Positions 55,713-62,934 of a DNA stretch of 64,000 bases are shown in pieces. The DNA is taken from the NCBI RefSeq assembly GCF_900107635.1, contig NZ_FNRD01000004.1, forward strand, positions 62,001-126,000, written 5' to 3'. The notes under the pieces were generated by a model. The model was given only the letters and a program-made list of their open reading frames with translations, had not been told where the DNA came from and ran no database searches. Every line of letters starts with the position of its first letter. Position 1 is the first letter of the stretch. Source of the stretch: Flavobacterium gillisiae (GTDB lineage: Bacteria; Bacteroidota; Bacteroidia; Flavobacteriales; Flavobacteriaceae). Both the position numbers and the translations under genes were made by a program.

Positions 55713-56943
55713 TTGTATTCCAATAATTAAGTTCATTAATTAACAGTAAGCGTTCTGTATTGTTTTGAGCAATCGCATTTGTAATTGACAGTGAATTCCC
55801 CAATGCAATAACAAAATCTGGGATAATTGCATTTCCAGTGACCAATAATTTATTAAAAGCGTCGAGTAGTGTTTTGTTAATCTTTAACTGAGTTTGCAGT
55901 TGTTCATTAATCATTTCGTTCTGACTTAATTTCAACACTAACTGTTCTTGCTGTTGTTTAAACTGTCTTTCAAATTGCTTTTTATAGGCAGAATTGGTTT
56001 CTAAGGCTAATTTGTTTTTAGTGATTTGTAGTTTTCTTTGATTTCCATCATAAATAGGAATCGAAAGATTAAAACCAACACTATTTCCAATATTCTTATA
56101 ATATTGCCCTGTTAAAGTAGAATTATAACCGGCATCCGCTAGTAGTAGTAATGATGGTTTGTAATTATTAGCAATATTATGTTTTTGATTCTCTATACTC
56201 AAACTATCAATTTCAAATTGCTGATTATAAATAGAATGCTGTGAATTGATGATTTGCTTCAATTCAATTTCTGGTTGGATTAATACAATGGTCGATTTTT
56301 CATTGGTTCCAGATAAATAATTCAGTATTCCTAAATCATTTTCAAATTGGTATTTCATCTGAAGCAGGATTAATTCTTGCTGTTTTACTGTGGATAAAAA
56401 CAGCAGATAATCGGTTTGTTTATAGATGGATTTCTGAGTAAACTTTTTAAGAATTTCCAATTCAGAATTCAATAAACCAAACTGCTTTTGAAGGTTTAAA
56501 AATTGATTATTATCAGAAAAGGCAACGATATATTGCAAACGAATCGCTTTAGCAATATCATTTTTTGTGATTTTCTTATTAATGTCAATTTTATCTTTTA
56601 ATAAAGTGATAGCGCCAAGTTGATTGTTTTTTTGGCTTTTGCCAAATATCTTTTGCGAAAAGCTCACTAAACCACTAACATTTTGTCCGTTACTAATCGC
56701 AGTATCATACCCATAATTATTTATCACTGGCGCATAATTAGCAAATAGGTTTGCATTTAATTGTGGCTTTAAATTGGCTTTATACAATAAGCTATCTATA
56801 GACAACGAACTAGATTGATTGTTTAAATCGTCTAACAAAGCCGTGTTCAAAAGTGCTTTTTCGATAAAAAAACTCACCTCTCTTTTTTGTGAAAAAGAAG
56901 CAAATGAAACAAGTGTCGTAATAAAGAGTAAAAGAATTCGCAT
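55702..56943 (-). CDS. TolC-family outer-membrane efflux protein
   Basis: This protein forms the outer-membrane exit duct of the tripartite pump. It has 413 aa, a signal peptide (MRILLLFITTLVSFASFSQ) and two long alpha-helical coiled regions (for example about 130-200 and 310-390, rich in Gln, Leu and Asn). It is the first gene of the tolC-adaptor-pump operon. Only about 10 bases separate its ATG from a terminator-like hairpin belonging to the upstream PepSY gene, so its own promoter is not obvious. Confidence 0.88.
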   Translation of the reverse strand: MRILLLFITTLVSFASFSQKREVSFFIEKALLNTALLDDLNNQSSSLSIDSLLYKANLKPQLNANLFANYAPVINNYGYDTAISNGQNVSGLVSFSQKIFGKSQKNNQLGAITLLKDKIDINKKITKNDIAKAIRLQYIVAFSDNNQFLNLQKQFGLLNSELEILKKFTQKSIYKQTDYLLFLSTVKQQELILLQMKYQFENDLGILNYLSGTNEKSTIVLIQPEIELKQIINSQHSIYNQQFEIDSLSIENQKHNIANNYKPSLLLLADAGYNSTLTGQYYKNIGNSVGFNLSIPIYDGNQRKLQITKNKLALETNSAYKKQFERQFKQQQEQLVLKLSQNEMINEQLQTQLKINKTLLDAFNKLLVTGNAIIPDFVIALGNSLSITNAIAQNNTERLLLINELNYWNTNEK

Positions 56944-56952
56944 AGGCTAAAG

Positions 56953-56990
56953 ATAAAAAATTAGAACATCTTATTTAAAAGATGTTCTAA
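56953..56990 (-). terminator. Terminator or attenuator between the PepSY gene and the efflux operon
   Basis: On the minus strand a perfect 12-bp stem (56990-56979 with 56972-56961, TTAGAACATCTT) is followed by T(6). The tolC-like start is 10 bases further on. Confidence 0.85.
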
Positions 56991-57019
56991 TAATAAACAC
57001 CGTTAATTATTTATGATTA

Positions 57020-57454
57020 TTAGTCTTTATGCAGTTTTAAGAATTTTCCTGAAGCATCAAAAATCAAATCACATATTTTTCCATCAATTTTAACCTCAGC
57101 TTCATAGGTAACTACATTTTTATCATCTGTGATTTTAGCAGTTTCTTTGATTTTTTTATTAGGATAAGTAGTTGAAACATACGTTAAGGCTTTGGCAGGC
57201 ATTTCCGTTTCTTTGATTTCGATTTCTGTAGCTAACTTATGTCCTGCTTTATTATAGTTTGCAGAAGCGTCCTTCCCATTCATTTTAAACTCTGCTTCAA
57301 AACCGTCCTTTTCAATATCCCAATCTACTTTTGTATTTGGATACCCTTTCTGGAAAGCTTCTTTAACCGCTTTAGGTACTTCTTTATTCTCTTTAGACTG
57401 TGCACAACCTATAGAAGTTATTGCTATAGCGGCAAATAAAATTACATTTTTCAT
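57020..57454 (-). CDS. PepSY-like (DUF2874/BLIP-type) periplasmic protein
   Basis: This small secreted protein has 144 aa from the chosen ATG, with signal peptide MKNVILFAAIAITSIGCAQ, which ends in a possible lipobox Cys. Two repeats of the PepSY-like fold are visible: VPKAVKEAFQKGYPNTKVDW, then EFKMNGKDASANYNKAG, and later KALTYVSTTYPNKKIKE with VKIDGKICDLIFDASGKFL. Such proteins often lie beside two-component systems and may modulate them. Its promoter carries the tandem operator (57482-57511), so it is a predicted target of the regulator at 60083. Confidence 0.88.
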   Translation of the reverse strand: MKNVILFAAIAITSIGCAQSKENKEVPKAVKEAFQKGYPNTKVDWDIEKDGFEAEFKMNGKDASANYNKAGHKLATEIEIKETEMPAKALTYVSTTYPNKKIKETAKITDDKNVVTYEAEVKIDGKICDLIFDASGKFLKLHKD

Positions 57455-57460
57455 GATTGC

Positions 57461-57534
57461 TGTTTTTAAATTATTAAACAAATATCTATCATGAATCTAT
57501 TTCAAATCTATTTTTAAACTGGCTTAAAGAAAAT
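57461..57534 (-). repeat. Duplicated promoter/operator plus degenerate kinase tail (copy 1)
   Basis: These 74 bases match 58771-58845 with about six mismatches and one indel. The part away from the PepSY gene still encodes a relic of the kinase C terminus (about FSLSQFK, against FSLSQFKR in the intact kinase), with a stop in frame a few codons upstream. The rest is promoter and operator. Confidence 0.8.
57479..57511 (-). promoter_or_regulatory. Tandem operator and -7 box of the PepSY gene
   Basis: On the minus strand: ATAGATTT, GAA, ATAGATTC, ATG, ATAGATAT. The three half-sites are 11 bases apart (57511-57504, 57500-57493, 57489-57482). The third overlaps the -7 box GATATTTG (57486-57479), and exactly 6 bases separate half-site 2 from the box. 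Confidence 0.75.
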
Positions 57535-57605
57535 AAATGTTTGTTGATTCGAATTTAATCTTTCTAATACAATCGAAAGACGAGATTATATAGTTGTGAT
57601 TCGTT

Positions 57606-58760
57606 TTATTTCAACACGCCTAACTGATCAATGATTTGAATAAAAATATCTTGCCAATAATTTGGGTTATAAGAAAGTGAGGAATCTCCAAATCGAATAA
57701 TCTGAATATTCTTTTCTGGATAGAGGTACAAGTATTGACCATATAGTCCAACGGCATAGAAACTATCGTATTTTAGAGGCCCTATTCCCCAGTTGTTGTT
57801 GTAATAATGTCTGTTATTATTAGACGGATCTGAATGTGTTGACTGCTCTACCCACTCTTTTGAAACAATCTGATTGCCTTCCCAATTTCCTTTATTGAGG
57901 TACAATCTACCAAATTTAGCAAAATCAACTGTCCTTGCTTGTAGGCAACAAAAAGCTTTTTCCATACTATCATCGCCCTCCTTGTCCAAGCTCCAATAGG
58001 CGGGTGCTTCCATGCCTAAAGGTTTCCAGATTTTAGTTTCTAAGTAATTTGAAACGGGCTTATTTGTTACTCTTTCAATAATTAAGGCTAATAACTGTGT
58101 GTTTGCGCTGCTATAATGAAATTCTTTATTAGGTGCAGTTTTAATAGTTAATGCTGTTATTTCTTTTCTTAAATCATGCCCCCAATAAAACTCTGCATTA
58201 TCTGAAACAATATTAAATTCCTGATCTGAAAATTTTATTCCAGACGTATGTTCAAGTAGATTTTTGACCGTAATCTTATCAAATCCTGGTTTACTTTTAA
58301 ATTCAGGTAAATAATCAGTAATAGAGTCATTTATACTTTTAATTTTCCCTTCTTCTACAGCTATTCCTATTAATGTGGACACCATTGGCTTGACCATAGA
58401 AAACGAAGATACTAAGGAAGTGTCCCGGTATTTACCATTGTACTTTTCATACAATATAGTATCGTTCCGGATGATCATAAACGAAATTGTATTGTGGAGT
58501 TCTACAAAGGTATCGAGAGCAACATTAGTTGGATTTAATGACTTATTTGTTAAACCAATCAATTGCCCTAATTTATAGTCTTTATCCGGTTTTATGAAAT
58601 TAAAAACTGGCGATTGATTGTCAATCTTTCTTTGAGGAAAATGCGAAAAGTCATTCTGACCTGGTAATGCCCCAAATCGCATGGTGTTATAAACATCGCA
58701 AGATGAAATCGCTAACATAATTATTCCTAAGAGTAAAAAAATTATTTTGCTTTTCATCAC
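57606..58760 (-). CDS. Class C beta-lactamase-like serine hydrolase, lipoprotein
   Basis: This envelope hydrolase of the penicillin-binding-protein fold has 384 aa. The lipobox Cys is in LAISSCDVYN (residue 21). SxxK is Ser121-Met-Val-Lys124 (SSFSMVKPMVS), and the second motif is FHYSSANTQLL (Y-S-S/N-type). The start may be either of the two adjacent Met codons. It is inserted between the kinase and PepSY genes, with a duplicated kinase-tail/operator segment on both sides. Its own promoter keeps the operator, so it is a predicted member of the regulon. The substrate is unknown. Confidence 0.88.
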   Translation of the reverse strand: MMKSKIIFLLLGIIMLAISSCDVYNTMRFGALPGQNDFSHFPQRKIDNQSPVFNFIKPDKDYKLGQLIGLTNKSLNPTNVALDTFVELHNTISFMIIRNDTILYEKYNGKYRDTSLVSSFSMVKPMVSTLIGIAVEEGKIKSINDSITDYLPEFKSKPGFDKITVKNLLEHTSGIKFSDQEFNIVSDNAEFYWGHDLRKEITALTIKTAPNKEFHYSSANTQLLALIIERVTNKPVSNYLETKIWKPLGMEAPAYWSLDKEGDDSMEKAFCCLQARTVDFAKFGRLYLNKGNWEGNQIVSKEWVEQSTHSDPSNNNRHYYNNNWGIGPLKYDSFYAVGLYGQYLYLYPEKNIQIIRFGDSSLSYNPNYWQDIFIQIIDQLGVLK

Positions 58761-58770
58761 TTTGATTGGG

Positions 58771-58845
58771 TGTTTTTAAATTAGTAAACAAACAACTACA
58801 ATGAATCTATTTCAAATCTATCTTTTAAACTGACTTAAAGAAAAA
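58771..58845 (-). repeat. Promoter/operator plus kinase 3' end (copy 2, intact)
   Basis: The partner of 57461-57534. Here the segment is the true 3' end of the kinase gene followed by the promoter of the serine hydrolase. Confidence 0.8.
58789..58821 (-). promoter_or_regulatory. Tandem operator and -7 box of the serine hydrolase gene
   Basis: On the minus strand: ATAGATTT (58821-58814), GAA, ATAGATTC (58810-58803), 6 bases, then GTTGTTTG (58796-58789). The kinase stop codon TAG lies inside the first half-site. Confidence 0.75.
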
Positions 58846-60086
58846 ACATGTTCATTGTTTTCATATTTATATAAAACTGTAATCGAATTTGCTTCTGCGA
58901 TTTCTTTCACTATCGCTAATCCTAAACCAATAGAGTTTGTACTAGAAGATTTTTTTTCAAAACGTTCAAAAATACTAACTTCATTTAAAGGTTCTAATAC
59001 ACCTGTATTGCTTATAAGTAGCGTTTCGTCTTTTATCGAAATAGTAATTTTTCCGTTATTAACATTATGTCTTACAGCATTTTGAATTAAATTATTAATT
59101 AAAACAAAACACAATTCTGAATTAATTCTAAAATCTAATTCCTCATTCGTTTTATAAACAAACTGAATCTTTTTATCGAAAATAAAATCTTCATTTAGGG
59201 CTACTACTTTTTCAATTAAAGGAAGTAATGCAACCGTATCTGTTTTTTCGTATTGTTGGTTTTCTATTTTAGAAAGCAATAATAATGATTTATTTATTCT
59301 ACTCAAACGGCTTGTTGCCTCTTCAATAGAAACTAACAACTTCATCGTGTTTTCATTCAACGTGTTTTCTTGAAGTAGTAAATCTATTTTACCCGTAATT
59401 ATGGCTAACGGTGTTTGAAATTCGTGCGAAGCATTTTCTGCAAATTTTTTCTGATTTTTATAATCACTAATCATTTTTGAAGTCATGTGATTTATAGAAG
59501 AATTTAGTTCGCTAAACTCCGTAATTTCATTTGATTCTAATTTTTTATAGTCCGTTGTATTCACACTAAAATCCTTAATATAATCTAAGGTGTTCTTAAA
59601 TGGTGTCCAAATGAGCTTGGAAATTCTACTATTTATATACGCTGTAACTAAGAAAAGTAAAAGCAACAAAATAATAAATACGACAGAGACTACTTCCATT
59701 AATTCATCATATTCTATGGTACTCTTCCAAACTTTAATCTGATAATTTTTCCCATTTACGATAGAGTTTAAGGCTATCATTTTACTAGAAATGTATTCTT
59801 TTTCAATCTCAGAATACATCAAAGTATCCTTTATCGTTTGTGGAATAATGCGATCCTTTTCAATTTCTTTTATGTAAACTTCATTATTAACTTCAAATAC
59901 ATTTAAAACAGTTGTATTTCCTTTTGCGATGTAATTTTCAATTACTTTAACTCTCGTTAACAAAATAGATTCATTGCTTTCTCCAATTTCATTTAGAAGA
60001 AAAAAATAGATAAAAATGGCCGAAAATAAAATTACCGGAATGGTAAAAAGGATATAATATCGGCTCGTTTTTGTTAGTAGCTTCAT
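58818..60086 (-). CDS. Membrane sensor histidine kinase
   Basis: This kinase has 422 aa. TM1 is at about 11-31 and TM2 at about 131-150, which bound a periplasmic sensor of about 100 residues. No clear HAMP consensus is visible, but a linker follows TM2. The phosphoacceptor is His221 in FAENASHEFQTPLAII. N box LINNLIQNAVRHNVNNG, G1-like LLISNTG and G2 SIGLGLAIVKEIAEAN complete the ATPase domain. It overlaps the response regulator by 4 bases (ATGA), so the two are translationally coupled. It pairs with the OmpR-type regulator. Confidence 0.93.
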   Translation of the reverse strand: MKLLTKTSRYYILFTIPVILFSAIFIYFFLLNEIGESNESILLTRVKVIENYIAKGNTTVLNVFEVNNEVYIKEIEKDRIIPQTIKDTLMYSEIEKEYISSKMIALNSIVNGKNYQIKVWKSTIEYDELMEVVSVVFIILLLLLFLVTAYINSRISKLIWTPFKNTLDYIKDFSVNTTDYKKLESNEITEFSELNSSINHMTSKMISDYKNQKKFAENASHEFQTPLAIITGKIDLLLQENTLNENTMKLLVSIEEATSRLSRINKSLLLLSKIENQQYEKTDTVALLPLIEKVVALNEDFIFDKKIQFVYKTNEELDFRINSELCFVLINNLIQNAVRHNVNNGKITISIKDETLLISNTGVLEPLNEVSIFERFEKKSSSTNSIGLGLAIVKEIAEANSITVLYKYENNEHVFSLSQFKR

Positions 60087-60763
60087 AGTTCTGTTTTAAA
60101 AGTGTAACCAATACCATATATGGACTGAATATAGTCATTACAATGGGCCGCGAGCAGTTTCTTCCTAAGGTTTTTTACGTGATTGTAGATGAAATCAAAA
60201 TTATCAAATTGATCGGCACTATCTCCCCATAGGTGTTCCACCAAGGCGTTTTTTTGAATAACTCTATTTTTATTAGCAATAAAATACACTAATAAATCAA
60301 ACTCTTTTGAAGTTAAATTAATCGGATTGTTATTAATCAAGACTTTTCTTTCATCTGGATATAAAGTGATTTCGTTGATAACAATTACATCAACTCCATC
60401 AAAATTATTGCGTCTAATCAAAGCTTTTATCCGAGCATTTAGTTCGGGCAAATGGAAGGGTTTGGGCAAGTAATCATCCGCTCCTAAATTCAATCCATCT
60501 ATTTTATCGTCGAATGAATTTTTGGCAGAAATAATAATAATTCCAGTTTTCGGTCTGCTTTTTTTAATGGTTTTTATTAAATCTAAACCACTGCCATTAG
60601 GCAAAGTAATATCTAGTAAAACACAGTCGTATTCATATACTTGTATTTTTTCATACGCACTATTAAAATCATTCGCTACCTCAACTATATTCTTTTCAAG
60701 CTCTAAGTATTGAGTGATACTTTTTTGCATTTCTATTTCATCTTCAACAACTAAGATTTTCAT
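60083..60763 (-). CDS. OmpR-family response regulator
   Basis: This transcription factor has 226 aa. The receiver has Asp51 (CVLLDITLP) as phosphoacceptor and Lys101 (DYLPKPF). The C-terminal winged helix (about 130-226) has LTSKEFDLLVYFIANKNRV, then HLWGDSADQFDNFDFIYNHV and IQSIYGIGYTF. OmpR-type regulators bind tandem direct repeats spaced about 10-11 bases. Exactly such repeats lie before this gene, PAP2, the serine hydrolase and PepSY genes, so it is probably autoregulated and controls those genes. Confidence 0.94.
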   Translation of the reverse strand: MKILVVEDEIEMQKSITQYLELEKNIVEVANDFNSAYEKIQVYEYDCVLLDITLPNGSGLDLIKTIKKSRPKTGIIIISAKNSFDDKIDGLNLGADDYLPKPFHLPELNARIKALIRRNNFDGVDVIVINEITLYPDERKVLINNNPINLTSKEFDLLVYFIANKNRVIQKNALVEHLWGDSADQFDNFDFIYNHVKNLRKKLLAAHCNDYIQSIYGIGYTFKTEL

Positions 60764-60792
60764 AAATTAAGTTTAGGTAAATAATTCGAAAG

Positions 60793-60825
60793 TAAAAGTA
60801 GCACGTAAATCTATTCTAAATCTAT
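60793..60825 (-). promoter_or_regulatory. Tandem operator and -7 box of the response regulator gene
   Basis: On the minus strand: ATAGATTT (60825-60818), AGA, ATAGATTT (60814-60807), 6 bases, then TACTTTTA (60800-60793), one base off TAnnTTTG. Confidence 0.75.
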
Positions 60826-60839
60826 CGCCTTTCAAAAAT

Positions 60840-60872
60840 ACAGATTTACTACAGATTTGAAATTGATATTTG
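60840..60872 (+). promoter_or_regulatory. Tandem operator and -7 box of the PAP2 gene
   Basis: On the plus strand: ACAGATTT (60840-60847), ACT, ACAGATTT (60851-60858), 6 bases, then GATATTTG (60865-60872). A weaker third half-site ATTGATAT (60862-60869) keeps the 11-base period. Confidence 0.75.
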
Positions 60873-60944
60873 AGCATTAATTATTTACAATGATAAACTT
60901 CTTATTGTAAACAATAAAAAATGTAATCGCCTTAATTCAAAAAA

Positions 60945-61682
60945 ATGAATCCCAAATTCCTTTTATTAGCATTAATATGCTGTCAATCAATCTTCTCTCA
61001 AGAAGCAAAAAATGATTCTATTACCACTAAAAAAATTACTTATAAGGAATTAATTATCCCTTCAGTGCTTATTGGTTATGGGATAATTGGCATTGAGAGC
61101 GATGCCATTAAAAATTTAAATGCAGAAATTAAAGAAGAAGTTACTGAAAATATTGACCACAAAATAACAATCGATGATTTTACCCAATACCTACCGGCAG
61201 CTGCAGTTTATGGTTTAAACGCAATGGGGATAGAAGGGAAAAATAATTTTAAAGACAGAACTCTAATTTTGTCTACATCCTATCTATTAGTTGCAGCCAC
61301 AACGCTACCATTAAAAAACATTACACACGTACAACGCCCAGATGGTTCCTCATTTAATTCCTTTCCGTCTGGTCATACAGCAACGGCGTTTGCGGGCGCC
61401 GAATTTCTTTGGCAAGAATATAAAGATGTTTCTATTTGGTATGGGATTTCAGGCTATATCGTAGCCACAGGTACCGGTTTCTTTAGGATGTATAATGACC
61501 GACATTGGTTAACTGATGTAGCAGCTGGTGCAGGAATTGGTATTTTATGTACCAAAACAGCCTATTGGTTGTATCCAAAAATGCAAAAACTACTTTTCAA
61601 AAAGGAAACAAAAGCAGCGGTTATGATTGCTCCTTTTTATAATGGAAAGCAAACAGGAATTGGATTAGTTGGTCGATTTTAA
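60945..61682 (+). CDS. PAP2-superfamily phosphatase, secreted or membrane
   Basis: This protein has 245 aa and a signal peptide (MNPKFLLLALICCQSIFSQ). The three PAP2 motifs are present: KNITHVQRP (K-x6-RP), PSGH in SFPSGHTATAFAG, and FFRMYNDRHWLTD, where the usual SRx5Hx3D has Phe-Arg instead of Ser-Arg. Such enzymes remove phosphate from lipid pyrophosphates or lipid A. It is divergent from the response regulator with the double operator between them, so it is a predicted regulon member. The lipid substrate is unknown. Confidence 0.9.
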   Translation: MNPKFLLLALICCQSIFSQEAKNDSITTKKITYKELIIPSVLIGYGIIGIESDAIKNLNAEIKEEVTENIDHKITIDDFTQYLPAAAVYGLNAMGIEGKNNFKDRTLILSTSYLLVAATTLPLKNITHVQRPDGSSFNSFPSGHTATAFAGAEFLWQEYKDVSIWYGISGYIVATGTGFFRMYNDRHWLTDVAAGAGIGILCTKTAYWLYPKMQKLLFKKETKAAVMIAPFYNGKQTGIGLVGRF

Positions 61683-61731
61683 TATTTTTAAGACTATGCA
61701 TAAACCCATATTTTAAATAATAATTGCTGGG

Positions 61732-61764
61732 CGCTTTTTTCACTTCTTTCGAATGAAAAAAGCG
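61732..61764. other. Palindrome after the PAP2 gene, possible terminator
   Basis: An 11-bp stem CGCTTTTTTCA (61732-61742) pairs with TGAAAAAAGCG (61754-61764). No T-run follows on the plus strand. Confidence 0.5.
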
Positions 61765-61887
61765 AAAAATTATCTAGAATTTTAAGCTCCTATAAGTTAG
61801 TAACTAACAAGCCCGTTTGCATTGAGAGCCAGAATTAGTTAAAAAGACAAAGCCTAATGAAAAACCTAAAGTATAAGACAGAATTTG

Positions 61888-61895
61888 TATATTTG
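61888..61895 (+). promoter_or_regulatory. -7 box of the toxin-antitoxin operon
   Basis: TATATTTG matches TAnnTTTG. It overlaps the start of the longer reading frame and so supports the ATG at 61921. Confidence 0.55.
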
Positions 61896-61920
61896 TAACA
61901 GACTTAAAAAGAGTAGTATT

Positions 61921-62151
61921 ATGGATTTAGCAGCTAGGAAATATAATTTTATACAAAAATTATTGAAAGTAGATGAAAGTCTTTTGGAAAAGCTTGAAAA
62001 CATTATAAACATAAACGATGAAAATCAAGATTGGTTTTTAGAATTATCTACTGAAGAACAATCAGAAATTGAAATAGGTTTAAAAGAAGCCGATAATAGC
62101 GAGTTTGTTAGCCATGAATCAATAATGGGGAAGTTTGCAAAATGGCATTAA
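61921..62151 (+). CDS. Probable antitoxin of a RelE/ParE-type pair
   Basis: This small acidic protein has 76 aa, from the ATG at 61921, chosen because the promoter -7 box lies at 61888-61895. It is mostly helical (RKYNFIQKLLKVDESLLEKLENI, then LSTEEQSEIEIGLKEAD) and ends GKFAKWH. It has no clear DNA-binding domain. It overlaps the next gene by 10 bases, as is usual for toxin-antitoxin pairs. Similar short proteins upstream of ParE-like toxins in Bacteroidota are annotated as antitoxins. I rely on context. Confidence 0.7.
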   Translation: MDLAARKYNFIQKLLKVDESLLEKLENIININDENQDWFLELSTEEQSEIEIGLKEADNSEFVSHESIMGKFAKWH

Positions 62152-62435
62152 AAATTCATTGGACCCCAAGAGCCGAAAAAGGATTAGATAGCGTTTTAGA
62201 ATATTTAGAAAGAGAATGGACAGTAAAAGAAATTTTGCAATTAGAAAAGAAGATCAATCAAGTGACCGGTCAAATAAGTCTGAATCCAAATTTATATGCA
62301 AAATCAGAAACCTCTAAAGAACTGCACAAAGCAGTCGTAGATAAAAACAACTATTTGGTTTATAGAGTAAACAAGAAAATAAGTACCATCGAAATAATCA
62401 ATTTTAGAGGGACTAAACAAACACCAAAACATTAG
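62142..62435 (+). CDS. RelE/ParE-family toxin
   Basis: This toxin has 97 aa. RelE/ParE-fold motifs are seen: IHWTPRAEKGLDSVLEYLE, then LYAKSETSKELHKAVVDKNN and YLVYRVNKKISTIEIINFRG. The fold inhibits translation (RelE) or gyrase (ParE); ParE-like proteins usually carry KxxxxxxNYLVYRV at this place. It overlaps the upstream antitoxin by 10 bases. The target is not readable. Confidence 0.85.
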   Translation: MALKIHWTPRAEKGLDSVLEYLEREWTVKEILQLEKKINQVTGQISLNPNLYAKSETSKELHKAVVDKNNYLVYRVNKKISTIEIINFRGTKQTPKH

Positions 62436-62608
62436 AAATTACCGTTGAGAAATCAGCGGTTTTTTTATAATTATAAATCAAGTTACAAGAAAGACATTGC
62501 AGGAAAAAGAGCAGACGCAAATAAGCTTGTTCCCTATTAACAAACAAGTCGGGAAATGAATCTTAACTTCTTACATGTTCTTAAATTAATTATATATTTA
62601 AAAAAATA

Positions 62609-62640
62609 GTTTGTTTGTTTGTTTGTTTGTTTGTTTGTTT
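62609..62640. repeat. Tetranucleotide tract (GTTT)8
   Basis: Eight perfect tandem GTTT units run into TTTG. The tract is intergenic, 294 bases before the EamA gene start. Confidence 0.95.
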
Positions 62641-62895
62641 TTTGATAATTACACCCGACCAGCTAATACTATTTCACTATCGGTTGCTTGTTCCACTAAT
62701 TTTTTTGCCAGACACAAATTTTCACTAATCCAGTAAAAGTTAAAATATAATTTCACTAATTTTTTTAAATAAATTTGTGCGAATTCGTGTAATTCGTGTT
62801 TAAAAATATAAACCACTTATTGTGAATATAATACGCTATTCAGAATTCTTTTTCCTTTTCTAATCTGCGCTGATTTACAAACCCTTTTCAAATTA

Positions 62896-62903
62896 TAAAT
62901 TTG
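62896..62903 (+). promoter_or_regulatory. -7 box of the EamA exporter gene
   Basis: TAAATTTG matches TAnnTTTG and lies 31 bases before the GTG start. Confidence 0.55.
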
Positions 62904-62934
62904 TAGTTTTGTCTTTCTATATCTCAATAATAAA

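Larger units (their letters stand above)
62436..62934. other. 499-base intergenic region with (GTTT)8 and short direct repeats
   Basis: It contains (GTTT)8 (62609-62640), three TTTCACTAAT-like words (about 62684, 62714 and 62742), tandem AATTCGTGT (62782-62799) and a final promoter -7 box TAAATTTG (62896-62903). No ORF was found. Confidence 0.5.

Noticed and set aside
51745..61682. Recently acquired genomic island
   Set aside because: The block has no mobility genes, flanking repeats or clear shift in base composition; the only rearrangement seen is the local kinase-tail duplication.
62609..62799. CRISPR array
   Set aside because: The repeats are a tetranucleotide tract and 9-10 base words without regular spacers or cas genes.
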